The notes beneath the pieces were generated by a model that was not told the origin of the DNA, made no database searches, and worked only from the letters and a program-made list of their open reading frames with translations. Position numbers and translations under genes: made by a program. DNA of 64,000 nucleotides from Rubrobacter aplysinae (GTDB taxonomy: Bacteria; Actinomycetota; Rubrobacteria; Rubrobacterales; Rubrobacteraceae): the NCBI RefSeq assembly GCF_001029505.1, contig NZ_LEKH01000008.1, positions 62,001 through 126,000 of the forward strand, written 5' to 3'. How positions within the stretch are numbered: the first letter of the stretch is position 1; the number at the start of each line of letters is the position of its first letter. Shown one piece after another: positions 16,814-25,435 of the stretch.

Positions 16814-17638
16814 CTACCCGTCAACGGTCTCGAAGCCCCAGCTATCGAGGGAGTCCTGGCCTTTCTCGGAGATCGTAAACTCCACCCACTTCCGGGCCAG
16901 AGCCGGGCTCTCGGAGGATTCGAGGGTGGCTATCGGGTAGGAAGCCGGGACGTTGAGACCGGGGGGGATCTCGACCACCCGCACGTCGTCCCGGATCTCC
17001 GGCGTAACGTCAGAGGCGTATCCGAAGGTCGCGTCGGCGTCTCCGGTGGCCACCCGGCCCACCGCGGCCCGCACGTCGGCCTCTCTGGAGACCACGTTGC
17101 CCTGTACGCTCCTCTGGAAGCTCTCGCCATACTCCGGCTCCCCGGCGGCTCTGGAAACTATCTCTTCGGCATACTCGGCGGCGGGCACCTCCTCCTGGGC
17201 GAGCACGAGCCTCGTGCCGGGCTGCGAGAGATCTCCAAAGTTCTCTATGCCCGCCGGGTTACTCTCCGGCACTATCACGACCTCACGGTTGGTGGCGAAG
17301 GTCACCGGCTCGGTCCGGGTAAACCCCGTACTCCGTACGGAGTGCATCTGGGGACCATCCGCCGATGCGAACACGTCCGCCGGCGCGCCCTGGCGGATCT
17401 GGGCCGCCAGCGTCGAGCTCCCGGCGAAGTTCAGCCTCACCTCCACCCCCGGATTCTCCCGCTCGAAGTCCCCCGCGATCTCACCGAAGGCGTCCGAGAG
17501 CGAGGACGCCGCGAACACGGTTAGCGTCTTCTCCCCGGCGGGCTGCCCCGAAGCAGAGCCCCCGCACCCCGCCGCGAAGGCCGGCGTGCAGACCGCAAGG
17601 ACCAGCAGCATCACCGCTCGGCGGGCACCGGCGGGCAC
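16814..17638 (-). CDS. modA: Molybdate-binding lipoprotein ModA
   Basis: Extracellular solute-binding subunit that captures molybdate or tungstate. A lipoprotein signal with lipobox FAAGC precedes the mature domain. Family motifs are LTVFAASSLSDAFGEI, FAGSSTLAAQIRQGAPADVFASAD, and the C-terminal YPIATL...ARKWVEF. An open frame extends to 17695 (ATG), but GTG at 17638 has GGAGG six bases upstream and gives a normal signal peptide; ATG at 17644 is a third choice. The start region carries a perfect 10-bp tandem repeat (17621-17640). It leads a modA-modB operon without modC. Confidence 0.93.
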   Translation of the reverse strand: MPAGARRAVMLLVLAVCTPAFAAGCGGSASGQPAGEKTLTVFAASSLSDAFGEIAGDFERENPGVEVRLNFAGSSTLAAQIRQGAPADVFASADGPQMHSVRSTGFTRTEPVTFATNREVVIVPESNPAGIENFGDLSQPGTRLVLAQEEVPAAEYAEEIVSRAAGEPEYGESFQRSVQGNVVSREADVRAAVGRVATGDADATFGYASDVTPEIRDDVRVVEIPPGLNVPASYPIATLESSESPALARKWVEFTISEKGQDSLDSWGFETVDG

Positions 17639-17640
17639 CG
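17621..17640. repeat. 10-bp tandem repeat at the modA start
   Basis: GCGGGCACCG is perfectly repeated (17621-17630, 17631-17640). It overlaps the preferred GTG start, so slippage here would alter the N-terminus or the reading frame. Confidence 0.7.
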
Positions 17641-18028
17641 GCATCCTCCGGCCGCGCCGGTCCCGTGTATAGGAGCTCCTCACCATAATGCTCATGCTAG
17701 ACGAGGCGTTGCGCGAGTTCCCTGTGCAGGCTGCACAAAGATTTGCCTCACTTGACTTTTACTTGCCTTAGAGCGCGCTCGAAGGTGTAGCAAGGCAGCG
17801 TCGAGCTCCAGAGACCGGGCGAGGATGAGACCGCCGGGCGGTGCATCCGGCTCCGTATCTGGCTCCAGATAACCAGAGCTCCACACAACGCCTGTAAATG
17901 TACGGTACGCTATTCGGCGGAGCCCAGACTTCCGCGACGGCCCACACGCCGGGCTCCGGTATGTCTGGTCCGTGCGGGAGAGGTTTCAAGACAGGTAGAG
18001 TATGGCAGCCACGATACGGAGGTAACAC
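17639..18028. other. Divergent regulatory gap with a perfect 16-bp palindrome (17856-17871)
   Basis: The gap separates modA (minus) from the UPF0173 gene (plus). TATCTGGCTCCAGATA at 17856-17871 is a 7-2-7 perfect inverted repeat, typical of a dimeric repressor site. A weaker CCAGAC...GTCTGG pair (17924-17929, 17963-17968) lies closer to the plus-strand gene. It does not resemble the Escherichia coli ModE box. No coding frame is convincing here. Confidence 0.5.
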
Positions 18029-18760
18029 GTGGAAGAGATGCTTGGCGGGGTCAGGATCACGTACCTCGGGCACGCGACGTTCAGGTTGACCACGCCCGGG
18101 GACGAGCAGATCATCGTGGACCCCTTTATCCAGGACAACCCGACCACGCCGGAGGAGCTCAAGAGCATCGGCGAGCTGGACACGATGCTAATCACCCACG
18201 GCCACTTCGACCACTTCGCCGACGCCGTATCGCTGGCCCAGGAGACCGGCGCGAGGACGGTGTCGAACTTCGAGATCTACACCTACCTGCAGGGCAAGGG
18301 CGTAGAGGCCGCAGAGCCCATCCAGAAGGGCGGCACCGCCCAGGCCGGCGGCATAAAGGTCACGGCGACAAACGCCTTCCACTCCTCGTCCATACAAGAT
18401 GACGACGGCTCCCTGATATACGGCGGCGAGCCGGTGGGATACGTTATCGAGTTCGAGAGCGGCTTCAGGCTGTATCACGCGGGCGACACCGCCCTGTTCG
18501 GCGACATGCGTCTGATCGGAGAGCTGTACCGCCCGGACCTCGCCATACTCCCGATAGGCGACCGGCTCACGATGGGCCCCTACGAGGCGGCGCACGCGGC
18601 GAGGCTGCTCGGCGTCCGGCACACCGTCCCGGTCCACTACGACCCGAACGTGCTCCCGCTGTTTACCGGCACCCCGCAGGAGTTCCGCAAGCAACTAGAC
18701 GCCATCGCACCCGGCGTCGACATGCACGCCCTGAACCCCGGGGATCACCTCTCCTCGTAG
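18029..18760 (+). CDS. UPF0173-family metal-dependent hydrolase
   Basis: Metallo-beta-lactamase fold protein of 243 residues. Metal ligands are visible as TYLGHATF at the N-terminus, THGHFDHFAD (residues 56-64), YHAGDTALFGDM and the final PVHYDP. These features and the length define the UPF0173 (YtkL-like) family, whose substrate is not established. Start is GTG at 18029 behind GGAGGT (18018-18023). The gene ends at a strong hairpin terminator and appears monocistronic. Confidence 0.93.
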   Translation: MEEMLGGVRITYLGHATFRLTTPGDEQIIVDPFIQDNPTTPEELKSIGELDTMLITHGHFDHFADAVSLAQETGARTVSNFEIYTYLQGKGVEAAEPIQKGGTAQAGGIKVTATNAFHSSSIQDDDGSLIYGGEPVGYVIEFESGFRLYHAGDTALFGDMRLIGELYRPDLAILPIGDRLTMGPYEAAHAARLLGVRHTVPVHYDPNVLPLFTGTPQEFRKQLDAIAPGVDMHALNPGDHLSS

Positions 18761-18789
18761 GCTCGTCGGCGAACGCAACCGGAGAACTT

Positions 18790-18824
18790 GAGGCCCCGGG
18801 GGAGAACCCCGGGGCCTCTCTATA
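18790..18824 (+). terminator. Hairpin terminator after the UPF0173 gene
   Basis: Perfect 12-bp stem GAGGCCCCGGGG (18790-18801) with CCCCGGGGCCTC (18807-18818), loop GAGAA, then TCTATAA. It is symmetric enough to act for the convergent gene too. Confidence 0.75.
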
Positions 18825-18845
18825 ACCGCCTCCCTCGCCCCTCAG

Positions 18846-19544
18846 CTACTCTTTCCGGCCATCCTCCTCGCCATCACGGCTGACGGCACCGTTGTCTCCG
18901 TGGGGGTACTCGTAGGGGTACTGCTTCTCGTCCCTGGTTTCCTCGGGCGACGGCCTCCGGGCGGCCTCCTCGGAGCGGGCCAGGCGGCGGCCCCGGAGTA
19001 GTCCGACCAGGGCTCCGGCGACACCGAGGAGCAGGGCGCGCAGCACGAAGTTGGAGATAGACTGGCCGAGGCTCCCGAGCGTCGGGGGGGCGAGATCCTC
19101 TTCGATCTGGGCCGCTGTGACGGGCTCTGCGGGGTCGGAGAACCGGTCGCCGAGCTCCTCTATGTAGGCGACGATGCGCGGCGCGGCGTCAGAGGCGTAG
19201 GTCTGCATGGGGCCGGAGAGCACGGTTGCCTGCAAGAACACCATGATTATCAGGGCGATGCCGACTATAACCGCAACGAGGGTGGCCGCCAGCGTACAGT
19301 CACGGAGCAGCAGGGACCGGTAGGAAACGCCCTCATCCAGCCTCTCGGGGGTGGTACGCAAGGCGGCCAGTATCCCGATGATCAGGAACGCGGCCAACGC
19401 GAGCGTGGTGCGGAAGTCCTCTATTACGGCGAGGATCCAACCCGGCGTCCCCGAGGCGTCGAGCAGTAGGAAGTGAAGATTGGCTGCCAACGCCACGACC
19501 ACCGCTACGATCCCGTAGAGTATCCCCGTCCTGAACGGTCCCAA
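18846..19544 (-). CDS. Four-helix membrane protein of unknown function
   Basis: No family is recognised. The 232 residues show four hydrophobic segments at about 5-27, 36-62, 84-108 and 163-187. There is a polar loop between helices three and four (TYASDAAPRIVAYIEELGDRF) and a highly charged C-terminal tail rich in Glu, Arg and Asp. Both hydrophobicity and tail suggest an inner-membrane protein with a cytosolic tail. It converges on the UPF0173 gene and is separated from the ydcF-like gene by 147 bp, so it is probably a single-gene transcript. Confidence 0.8.
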   Translation of the reverse strand: MGPFRTGILYGIVAVVVALAANLHFLLLDASGTPGWILAVIEDFRTTLALAAFLIIGILAALRTTPERLDEGVSYRSLLLRDCTLAATLVAVIVGIALIIMVFLQATVLSGPMQTYASDAAPRIVAYIEELGDRFSDPAEPVTAAQIEEDLAPPTLGSLGQSISNFVLRALLLGVAGALVGLLRGRRLARSEEAARRPSPEETRDEKQYPYEYPHGDNGAVSRDGEEDGRKE

Positions 19545-19691
19545 AAGCTTCTCCAGCTCCTAACAGAAATCTAGAACGTCTGCGAAAGTCTCTAGCCGCC
19601 ACCGGCGACAGGCGCAGGGTACACCATGCCGTCACGGGGGTTTGTGAGCTTTCACGCCGCGTGGCTGATTGTGCGTGGCGCGGGCCGGACG

Positions 19692-20312
19692 CTACCCGGA
19701 TGGACGCCACAGACGGTACCAGATCGCGGCCCCGGCCTCCCGGACGAGCTGCGCCCGGCGTTTGGCGGGTTGCCGCCACATGGGACTCCCGGTTACGGGC
19801 TCCGGGCGGGGCCGCAGACCCTCGGCCCGGAATGCCGCGGCCGCGCGCACGCAGTGCAACGGGTCCGTGACCAGTACGACCTCCTCAACGGCCAGCCGCC
19901 GCGCGATAACCGCCACGTGGTGAGCCGACTGACGGGTGCTATGCGAGGCGGCCTCCCGGATGATCCGGCCCTCCGGCACGCCCTCACCGGCCAGTATCCC
20001 GGCCATTACCTCGGCCTCGCTCGGCGGATGGTCCCCGAGGCCGCCGCTCACGACGATCCACCCCTCCTCGTCAAGCTCCCCCCGCGCGTACATCCTGCCC
20101 GCGTGCCGGGCCCGCGAGGCCAGCGTCCGGCTCGGCACGCCTCCGGGACGCACCTGGGCTCCGAGAACTACGGTCAGGGTACGGCATCCGGGAAGTCTGC
20201 TCCGCAGGAGCGCCGTCAGCCCGCCCCGGTAAACGCGCAGCAGGAGCAGAAGATCCCGTCCGGCGCCGACGATCCTGCCGCCTGTAGAGCCCTTACCAGT
20301 CTCCTTACCCAT
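19692..20312 (-). CDS. YdcF-like (DUF218) protein
   Basis: A 206-residue DUF218/SanA-like protein. The core reads LTVVLGAQVRPGGVPSRTLASRARHA near residue 47, then WIVVSGGLGDHPPSEAEVM, REAASHSTRQSAHHVA, and VVLVTDPLHCVRAA. These are the conserved Gly, Glu, Ser/Thr and His positions of the family, whose members are linked to envelope or nucleotide-ligand functions that remain poorly defined. It overlaps the mobA stop by 8 bp and is the last gene of a prsW-mobA-ydcF operon. Confidence 0.85.
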   Translation of the reverse strand: MGKETGKGSTGGRIVGAGRDLLLLLRVYRGGLTALLRSRLPGCRTLTVVLGAQVRPGGVPSRTLASRARHAGRMYARGELDEEGWIVVSGGLGDHPPSEAEVMAGILAGEGVPEGRIIREAASHSTRQSAHHVAVIARRLAVEEVVLVTDPLHCVRAAAAFRAEGLRPRPEPVTGSPMWRQPAKRRAQLVREAGAAIWYRLWRPSG

Positions 20313-20970
20313 CTCTCTCCCCGGTCACGGCCCGGGCGCGGGCGAGATCCTCCGGCGAGTTCACGTTCATCAGGAGCAGCTCCGGCTCCCCGAACCGGCG
20401 CAGCTCGTCCTCGGCGATCTCCTCCACCTCCGGCAGCCGCTCTATGAGCTCCCGCATTGCGCTCACCCCCGCATCCAGCGCCTCGCCCACGGCGACGAGC
20501 GCCCCCGCGTCGTAGGCGGCGCACAGCGGCTCCCGACGCCCTCTGTACCGGGGCAAGACGGCGTGCGCCCCGCCCGCACGCAGCCGCCGCAGCGTCTCCC
20601 GGACGAGACCCGGAGATAGGTACGGCATGTCGCCCGCGGCCACGAACGCCGCCGGGTACCGGGCCTGGCGCAGACCAGCCTCCAGACCGGCCAGCGGCCC
20701 CGCGCCCGCAGCGCCGCCGCCGGGGCCGCCGGGGCGCATGTCACGGGCCAGCCGCGCCCCGTCCGGCAACCCGACGGGCTCCTCGTCTCCGACGGTCACG
20801 ACTACCACCTCTTCGCAGACTTCGTCGAGGGCGTCGTAGACCCGGCGGAGTATCGGCACGCCGTCCACGGTAAGGGCCAGCTTGTCACGGCCCATGCGGC
20901 GGCTCTGGCCGCCGGCGAGCACCACGCCCGAGGCCCGCTTCTCACGAGCCTCACGCGTCTCACGCGTCAT
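20305..20970 (-). CDS. mobA: Molybdenum cofactor guanylyltransferase
   Basis: MobA attaches GMP to molybdopterin to form the MGD cofactor of DMSO-reductase-type enzymes. The 221 residues start with a charged tail encoded by a 9-bp repeat, then the nucleotidyltransferase signature VVLAGGQSRRMGRDKLAL (about residues 16-33). Further motifs are VAAGDMPYLSP and VNSPEDLARA. It overlaps prsW by 4 bp and ydcF by 8 bp. It lies 3 kb from modAB, supporting a molybdoenzyme-using lifestyle, although no molybdoenzyme is in the window. An NTP-transferase for another cofactor (MobA/MocA group) cannot be excluded. Confidence 0.88.
   Translation of the reverse strand: MTRETREAREKRASGVVLAGGQSRRMGRDKLALTVDGVPILRRVYDALDEVCEEVVVVTVGDEEPVGLPDGARLARDMRPGGPGGGAAGAGPLAGLEAGLRQARYPAAFVAAGDMPYLSPGLVRETLRRLRAGGAHAVLPRYRGRREPLCAAYDAGALVAVGEALDAGVSAMRELIERLPEVEEIAEDELRRFGEPELLLMNVNSPEDLARARAVTGERDG
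20942..20968. repeat. 9-bp coding repeat at the mobA N-terminus
   Basis: TCACGAGCC, TCACGCGTC, TCACGCGTC in tandem encode, on the minus strand, the start MTRETREARE. The unit length keeps the reading frame. Confidence 0.7.
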
Positions 20971-21959
20971 GGCTCATACACGGAGGCGCCGGCCCCCCGG
21001 TGCTCCGCGATGCGGCCTCTGAGGTACCGGAGCCGGTACTCCTGGGGCGCGGCGTGCGAGATGCGCGATAGACGCTTTGTGAAAGCGAGGTCCACGGCCG
21101 CCGCGTGAACCTGGCGCGCACGGTGCCACTCGATCGGGTGTCCCGTGAAAAAGAGCCGCGCGTAGTACAGGGTGCGGCGGAAGTACGTCGGCAATATCCC
21201 GTACTCCGCCGCGCTGATAGATCCCCCCACCTCGTCCCGGAGCTCGTTTCTTATGACCCGGCGCTCGACCCAGAGCCACGCCGCGATGAGCACCGCGTAT
21301 CCCGCCAGCACGAAGAGCAGCACCACGTAGGCCGCGGGCCCGAAAACCGAGGCCATGAAGTTGAAAGTCCCGTGCAAGAGCATGGCTCCGCCGAGGCCGA
21401 CGAGCGGGAGGAGCACCTTCAGGGAACGGTAGCGCACCCACGGTATGAGCCCGACGCCGATGCCCGTGAGCGAGGTAAACGCGGCGTGGGCGAAGCCGCC
21501 GAAGAGCCGGCGGACCACGAAAGTCTCCGGCCCGGCCTGGGCGTAGTAGAGGAGGTCCTCAACTATAGAGAACCCGAAGCCGACCGCCGAACCGTACACG
21601 ATCCCGTCCATCACGCCGGAGAACTCGACTACCCCCCGCCGCCGGTGCACCACAAAAGAGACCAGGAACACTATGAACACCGCGAGTCCCTTCCAGAACT
21701 CCTCCACCACCGGAGCCACGAAAACGGCGGTCACGAAGCTCACCACCCTCTGGTCCACGCTCGCCACCTCGGTCAGCGTGACGGCGGAGAGCGTGTTGAA
21801 CAGCAGCGAGAACACCACCGCGACCGAGAACCCCCAGATGAAAACCGGCAGCACGTATCGCAGGGCCTCGCGCTCGTACAGGTCCACGGACCGGATAAAC
21901 AAGAGGTACACGAGCGCCTGTAGCACGCCCGCGCCCGCCAGAGAGAGGTTTATCGCCAC
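20967..21959 (-). CDS. prsW: PrsW-family intramembrane metalloprotease
   Basis: Polytopic membrane protease of 330 residues. The catalytic signature is present: PVVEEFWKG (EE-x-x-K at 86-90), FSIVED (F-x-x-x-E, 130-134) and two later His positions (GGFAHAAF and LLHGTFNF). In Bacillus, PrsW performs site-1 cleavage of an anti-sigma factor. No anti-sigma factor is encoded nearby. GTG start has only a weak ribosome site. It overlaps mobA by 4 bp. Confidence 0.92.
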   Translation of the reverse strand: MAINLSLAGAGVLQALVYLLFIRSVDLYEREALRYVLPVFIWGFSVAVVFSLLFNTLSAVTLTEVASVDQRVVSFVTAVFVAPVVEEFWKGLAVFIVFLVSFVVHRRRGVVEFSGVMDGIVYGSAVGFGFSIVEDLLYYAQAGPETFVVRRLFGGFAHAAFTSLTGIGVGLIPWVRYRSLKVLLPLVGLGGAMLLHGTFNFMASVFGPAAYVVLLFVLAGYAVLIAAWLWVERRVIRNELRDEVGGSISAAEYGILPTYFRRTLYYARLFFTGHPIEWHRARQVHAAAVDLAFTKRLSRISHAAPQEYRLRYLRGRIAEHRGAGASVYEP

Positions 21960-22042
21960 CCGGCCCCCGCCGGCACCCGGCCCCCGCGGGGACCACGAGG
22001 ACCAATAACGAGACTCAGGGACAAACCGGCCACCCGGAGGAG

Positions 22043-22088
22043 TATACTCTTATGAGAAACTCGGAGAAGTTCAGAGAAATTTAGAGAA
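22043..22088 (+). promoter_or_regulatory. -10 box followed by four 10-bp-spaced GAGAA repeats
   Basis: TATACT (22043-22048) precedes GAGAA at 22054, 22064, 22074 and 22084, each exactly 10 bp apart. The array lies about 90-125 bp before the flavin reductase start and is probably in its untranslated leader. Confidence 0.55.
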
Positions 22089-22178
22089 GTCTGTCCCCGA
22101 CCAACGGTGTCCACGACCCGCTCGCCTCACGCTTGGCCCACGGGATCAGCGTGAGGGGCGTTAGATAGGACGGATACA

Positions 22179-22676
22179 GTGGAGAAAGATCTTCGAGACG
22201 ACGAATCCATAGCGGGGGCCCTCGGCTATCTCACCCACGGCGTGTACGTGCTCGGCTCCCGGCGCGGCCGCGAGGTGACGGCGATGGCCGCCGCCTGGGT
22301 GACCCGGGCCTCGGAGAGGCCGCCCTGCGTCGCCGTCGCGGTTAGAGACGACCGCTACACCCGCGACATCGTGGCCGAGAGCAGCGTGTTCTCCCTGAGC
22401 GTGCTGCGCGAGGATCAGGTAAACGTCGCCACCTACTTCGGGGACACGAGCGGCGAGTACCACGACAAGTTCCAGGGCATACCCTACGGCAAGACCCCGG
22501 CCGGGGCCCCGTTTCTCCTGGACTGCCTGGCATATCTCGACTGCCGCGTGCTGGACACCGTCCGCGCCGGGGACCACACGGTCTTCGTCGGCGAGGTGAC
22601 CGCCGCCGAGACGCTGTACACGGACGAGCCCCAGCTCATCTACGACCCCGACGAGTACGAGGAGGCGCTGAACTAG
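22179..22676 (+). CDS. Flavin reductase-like domain protein
   Basis: A 165-residue FMN-binding split-barrel protein of the flavin reductase family. Landmarks are ALGYLTHGVYVLGSRRG, VTAMAAAWVTRASERPPCVAVAV, and the late HTVFVGEVTAAE. Members reduce FMN/FAD with NAD(P)H for partner monooxygenases or bind flavin in diflavin systems. The start is GTG at 22179 and the stop directly abuts the RidA start, so the two form an operon. No partner monooxygenase is adjacent. Confidence 0.9.
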   Translation: MEKDLRDDESIAGALGYLTHGVYVLGSRRGREVTAMAAAWVTRASERPPCVAVAVRDDRYTRDIVAESSVFSLSVLREDQVNVATYFGDTSGEYHDKFQGIPYGKTPAGAPFLLDCLAYLDCRVLDTVRAGDHTVFVGEVTAAETLYTDEPQLIYDPDEYEEALN

Positions 22677-23171
22677 ATGTCCGAGAGCAATTCCGGAAGC
22701 GTCGAGCAACGTCTGCGAGAGCTGGGGCACGAGCTGCCGCAGGCCCCCACCCCCGCCGGCTCCTACGTGCCGGCCGTGAGGTCCGGGGACTTGATCTTCA
22801 CCGCGGGCCAGCTCCCGCTGGTCGAGGGGACTCCGGCCTACACCGGCAAGGTGGGCGACGGCGTCTCTAACGTCTCGCCCGAGGAAGCGCAGAAAGCGGC
22901 GGAGATCTGCACCCTGAACGCCCTGGCGGCGGTCGAGTCCGCCGGGCCGGGCACGCTGGACCGGATACGGCGCGTGGTCAAGGTAACGGGGTTCGTCGCC
23001 TCCGCGCCAAGCTTCAACGGGCAGCCCACCGTGCTGAACGGAGCCTCCGAGCTGCTCGGTGAGGCGCTGGGTGAGGCCGGGTTACACGCCCGCAGCGCGG
23101 TGGGCGTCGCCGAGCTGCCCTTCGACGCGCCCGTAGAGGTGGAGCTTGTCGTGGAGATCTCCGGGGACTGA
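22677..23171 (+). CDS. RidA/YjgF family protein
   Basis: A 164-residue member of the RidA superfamily, longer than canonical RidA (about 130) and closer to the YjgF-like subgroup with an N-terminal extension. The motifs are YVPAVRSGDLIFTAGQLPL, GKVGDGVSNVSPEEAQKAAEICTLNALAAV, and ARSAVGVAELPFDAPVEVELVVEI. The conserved Arg that binds the imine substrate in canonical RidA appears in the ARSAVGVAELP segment. ATG follows the flavin reductase stop with no gap, so translation is coupled. Imine hydrolysis is the family role; the exact substrate is unknown. Confidence 0.92.
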   Translation: MSESNSGSVEQRLRELGHELPQAPTPAGSYVPAVRSGDLIFTAGQLPLVEGTPAYTGKVGDGVSNVSPEEAQKAAEICTLNALAAVESAGPGTLDRIRRVVKVTGFVASAPSFNGQPTVLNGASELLGEALGEAGLHARSAVGVAELPFDAPVEVELVVEISGD

Positions 23172-23197
23172 GCGTAAGGCCCGGCGGCTCCCGGTAA

Positions 23198-24949
23198 CTA
23201 GGCTCCGCGTCCGGTCGGGGCCGGGGCCTCCGGCTCCAGGGGCTTGTAGGTGTCCGTGTTCAGCGCGCCGTTCTCGACCACGCTCCCGTCCTCCACTACC
23301 TTCCGGGTGGACCGCCAGCGGGTGGTCTCACCGTTATCCGAGAGCTTGCGGGAGGACATCTCCACCTCACGGTCTGTCGGCTGCCCATAGACCCGGGAGA
23401 CGACCTCGCCGGTCTCTTCTTCCACGCTCTCCTCGAGGAGCAGATAGCCGCCGGTGTTGTTGCGGAGCTTGAGATCCAGGGACCCGAACCACACCGTGGC
23501 GTCGAAGCCGGGCCGGATGTACGGCAGCTCCGCGTAGTGCGGGCTACGCTCCACCACCTCCAGACCCGCGTAGTTCGCGGCCATGTACAGGGTGGAGGCG
23601 ACCTGGCACAGTCCGCCGCCGAGGGCGGTGTCTATCTTGCCGTCCACGATCACGGCAGAGGGCTCGTAGCGTTGTATCGGGGCGGTCGCCGCGTTGAAGG
23701 AGAAGGTCTCGCCGGGAGCCAGGATGGTGCCGTCCACCGCGCCGGAGGCGGTGCGGAGGTTCTCCACCCGGGGCGGCTCGTCGTAGACCCGGTAGCTCGT
23801 CTTGAACTCCCCGAGCATCGTGTTCGGCCTCGCGGCCTCCGCCTCCTGCGTCGTGAAGTCCGGCGCCATGGTTGAGACCGGCACCTCGTAGCGGTGACGG
23901 CCCTCGAAGATTCCGGCCCCGATCTCATCCAGCAGCCGCTCCGTCTGGACCTCCTGCCCGCTCTCCGCCGGCTCCACCTCCACGCCGCCGCGCTCGCCGC
24001 TTACGAGCCGGGCCGACACGGGCTCCCGCTCCAGCGTCCCGAGCGCGGCGGAGAGCTCTCCGCCGAGAGCCTTACGGTCGAGCTCCAGATCTCCGTCCGA
24101 GAGCCGCAGAGAGCCCGCCACCCGTTCCGAGGAGAGCGTCCACCGCCTGTCGCCCCGGGCCAGCACCAGCGGCTCCCCCACCGCCCGGCGCGCCCTCTGC
24201 AGGGCCTCTTCCCTACCGGAAGCGTCGAGACCGGACTTTGTCTTTTGCCCGGCAAGCTCCGCATCCGGGCTGAGGTCCCGGATCGCCCGCTCCGCGCTCT
24301 CGACCGTCGCGCCTACCTCCACCTCGTATCCTTCCCGGAATGCGACAAGCTCGACACCGGAGCCCGCCAACCGGACCGCGGAGCCGCCTCCAGACCCTGG
24401 AGCACCCGGAGAGGCCGGAGAGCCGCCCCCGAGACGTGAGGCGACTCCTTCGACCTCGGCCCGCAGATCATCCGGCCTGTAGTCTACGGCGGGCGGTATC
24501 TGCGTGAGCCCGAGCGCCGCCCCGGCACGCTGCCGGAGCCGGGCGAACACGCCGCCTTCCCGCCCGACGGCGTACGCCCGCCCGGCGGTCGTCGCGGCGT
24601 CGAGGCGGAGCCCGATCTCGCCCGCCGGTATCACCGCCCGCTCTCCGGCGCCTTTCAGGGCTATCTCATTCAGCTTCTCCGAGGCGTGATCCTCCAGAGC
24701 GGCGCGGGCCTCGGACCGGGTCATGCCGCCAAGATCCACCTCTCCGGCGCTCACTCCCCGATGTATCTCGTTTGAGTTGAGCAGGTAATCCGCCGCCACG
24801 AGGGCGCACAGCAGCGCGGCGAAGATACCGGCTGCGACGGCCACCCGGCCGGGGATTACGCGGCCGGGCTTCTCCGCCTCACCCCGGGCGAGAAAGCCCG
24901 CCGGTATGCCTTCCTTGCTATAGCTCACGGCTCTCTCCCCGAGCCTCAA
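23198..24949 (-). CDS. VanW family protein with peptidoglycan-binding-like domain
   Basis: A 583-residue envelope protein with one N-terminal transmembrane anchor (about residues 36-57). A putative peptidoglycan-binding domain follows (GVSAGEVDLGGMTRSEARAAL, about 67-200), with a second similar stretch. The C-terminal VanW domain (about 390-520) includes RVENLRTASGAVDGTILAPGETFSFN and GGGLCQVASTLYMAA. VanW accompanies some vancomycin-resistance clusters, but stand-alone copies like this YoaR-type protein are common and are not evidence of resistance. It is divergent from the glutaredoxin gene across 174 bp. Confidence 0.92.
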   Translation of the reverse strand: MRLGERAVSYSKEGIPAGFLARGEAEKPGRVIPGRVAVAAGIFAALLCALVAADYLLNSNEIHRGVSAGEVDLGGMTRSEARAALEDHASEKLNEIALKGAGERAVIPAGEIGLRLDAATTAGRAYAVGREGGVFARLRQRAGAALGLTQIPPAVDYRPDDLRAEVEGVASRLGGGSPASPGAPGSGGGSAVRLAGSGVELVAFREGYEVEVGATVESAERAIRDLSPDAELAGQKTKSGLDASGREEALQRARRAVGEPLVLARGDRRWTLSSERVAGSLRLSDGDLELDRKALGGELSAALGTLEREPVSARLVSGERGGVEVEPAESGQEVQTERLLDEIGAGIFEGRHRYEVPVSTMAPDFTTQEAEAARPNTMLGEFKTSYRVYDEPPRVENLRTASGAVDGTILAPGETFSFNAATAPIQRYEPSAVIVDGKIDTALGGGLCQVASTLYMAANYAGLEVVERSPHYAELPYIRPGFDATVWFGSLDLKLRNNTGGYLLLEESVEEETGEVVSRVYGQPTDREVEMSSRKLSDNGETTRWRSTRKVVEDGSVVENGALNTDTYKPLEPEAPAPTGRGA

Positions 24950-25123
24950 AACACCCTCCGGCCGGTCGTGGGCTGCAGCGGCGGCGCGAGGATATTATAC
25001 AGGCGCTCCGGGCCCGGCCCCCGGTTCGAGACCGGAGCTGCTCCAGGGCCCTGGCGGCGTGAGTTATACTCTTTTTGCAATATCTCGTAAATACGTCGTA
25101 ACCATTAGCAGAGGAGGCCGGAG

Positions 25124-25375
25124 ATGGCGGTCGCACAGCAGAGCGAAGGTTCCATAAAGTTGTACACGGGGAGCTACTGTCCCTACTGCCGGGTCGTGAA
25201 GAAAGAGCTAGACCGGCTGGATCTGGGCTACGAGTCCGTGGACGCCGACGCCGACGGCCGGGACACGGTCATAGAGCTCTCGGGGCAGCGGGCGATACCG
25301 ATCCTGACCATCGGCGACGAGGTGCTCGTGGACTCCAGCAACATCGTGCGCGAGCTGCGCAAGCGTTATAGCTAG
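25124..25375 (+). CDS. Glutaredoxin-like protein
   Basis: Small 83-residue thioredoxin-fold protein with a CPYC dithiol active site (residues 19-22). The cis-proline motif RAIPILTIGD and helix VDSSNIVRELRKRY follow. Such proteins reduce disulfides or deliver electrons to ribonucleotide reductase and to mycothiol-type systems. ATG start has a strong GAGGAGG site. Promoter-like ATACTCTTTTTGCAATA sequence lies upstream. Confidence 0.92.
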   Translation: MAVAQQSEGSIKLYTGSYCPYCRVVKKELDRLDLGYESVDADADGRDTVIELSGQRAIPILTIGDEVLVDSSNIVRELRKRYS

Positions 25376-25435
25376 CGGTACTCCACACCCCGAATATCCC
25401 AGGTTTCCGGGCGCGGCCGGGGCGGTACGCATTTG

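Noticed and set aside
17692-17886. A 64-codon minus frame in the modA-UPF0173 gap
   Set aside because: Overlaps the perfect palindrome, lacks a ribosome site and is not protein-like.
23198-24949. Reading the VanW gene as evidence of a vancomycin-resistance cluster
   Set aside because: No vanH, vanA, vanX, vanR or vanS homologue is nearby; stand-alone VanW proteins are common.
25005-25055. A GGTTCGAGACC-like T-arm between the VanW and glutaredoxin genes
   Set aside because: Only a 4-bp T-stem is present; no anticodon arm, D arm or matching acceptor sequence can be drawn.
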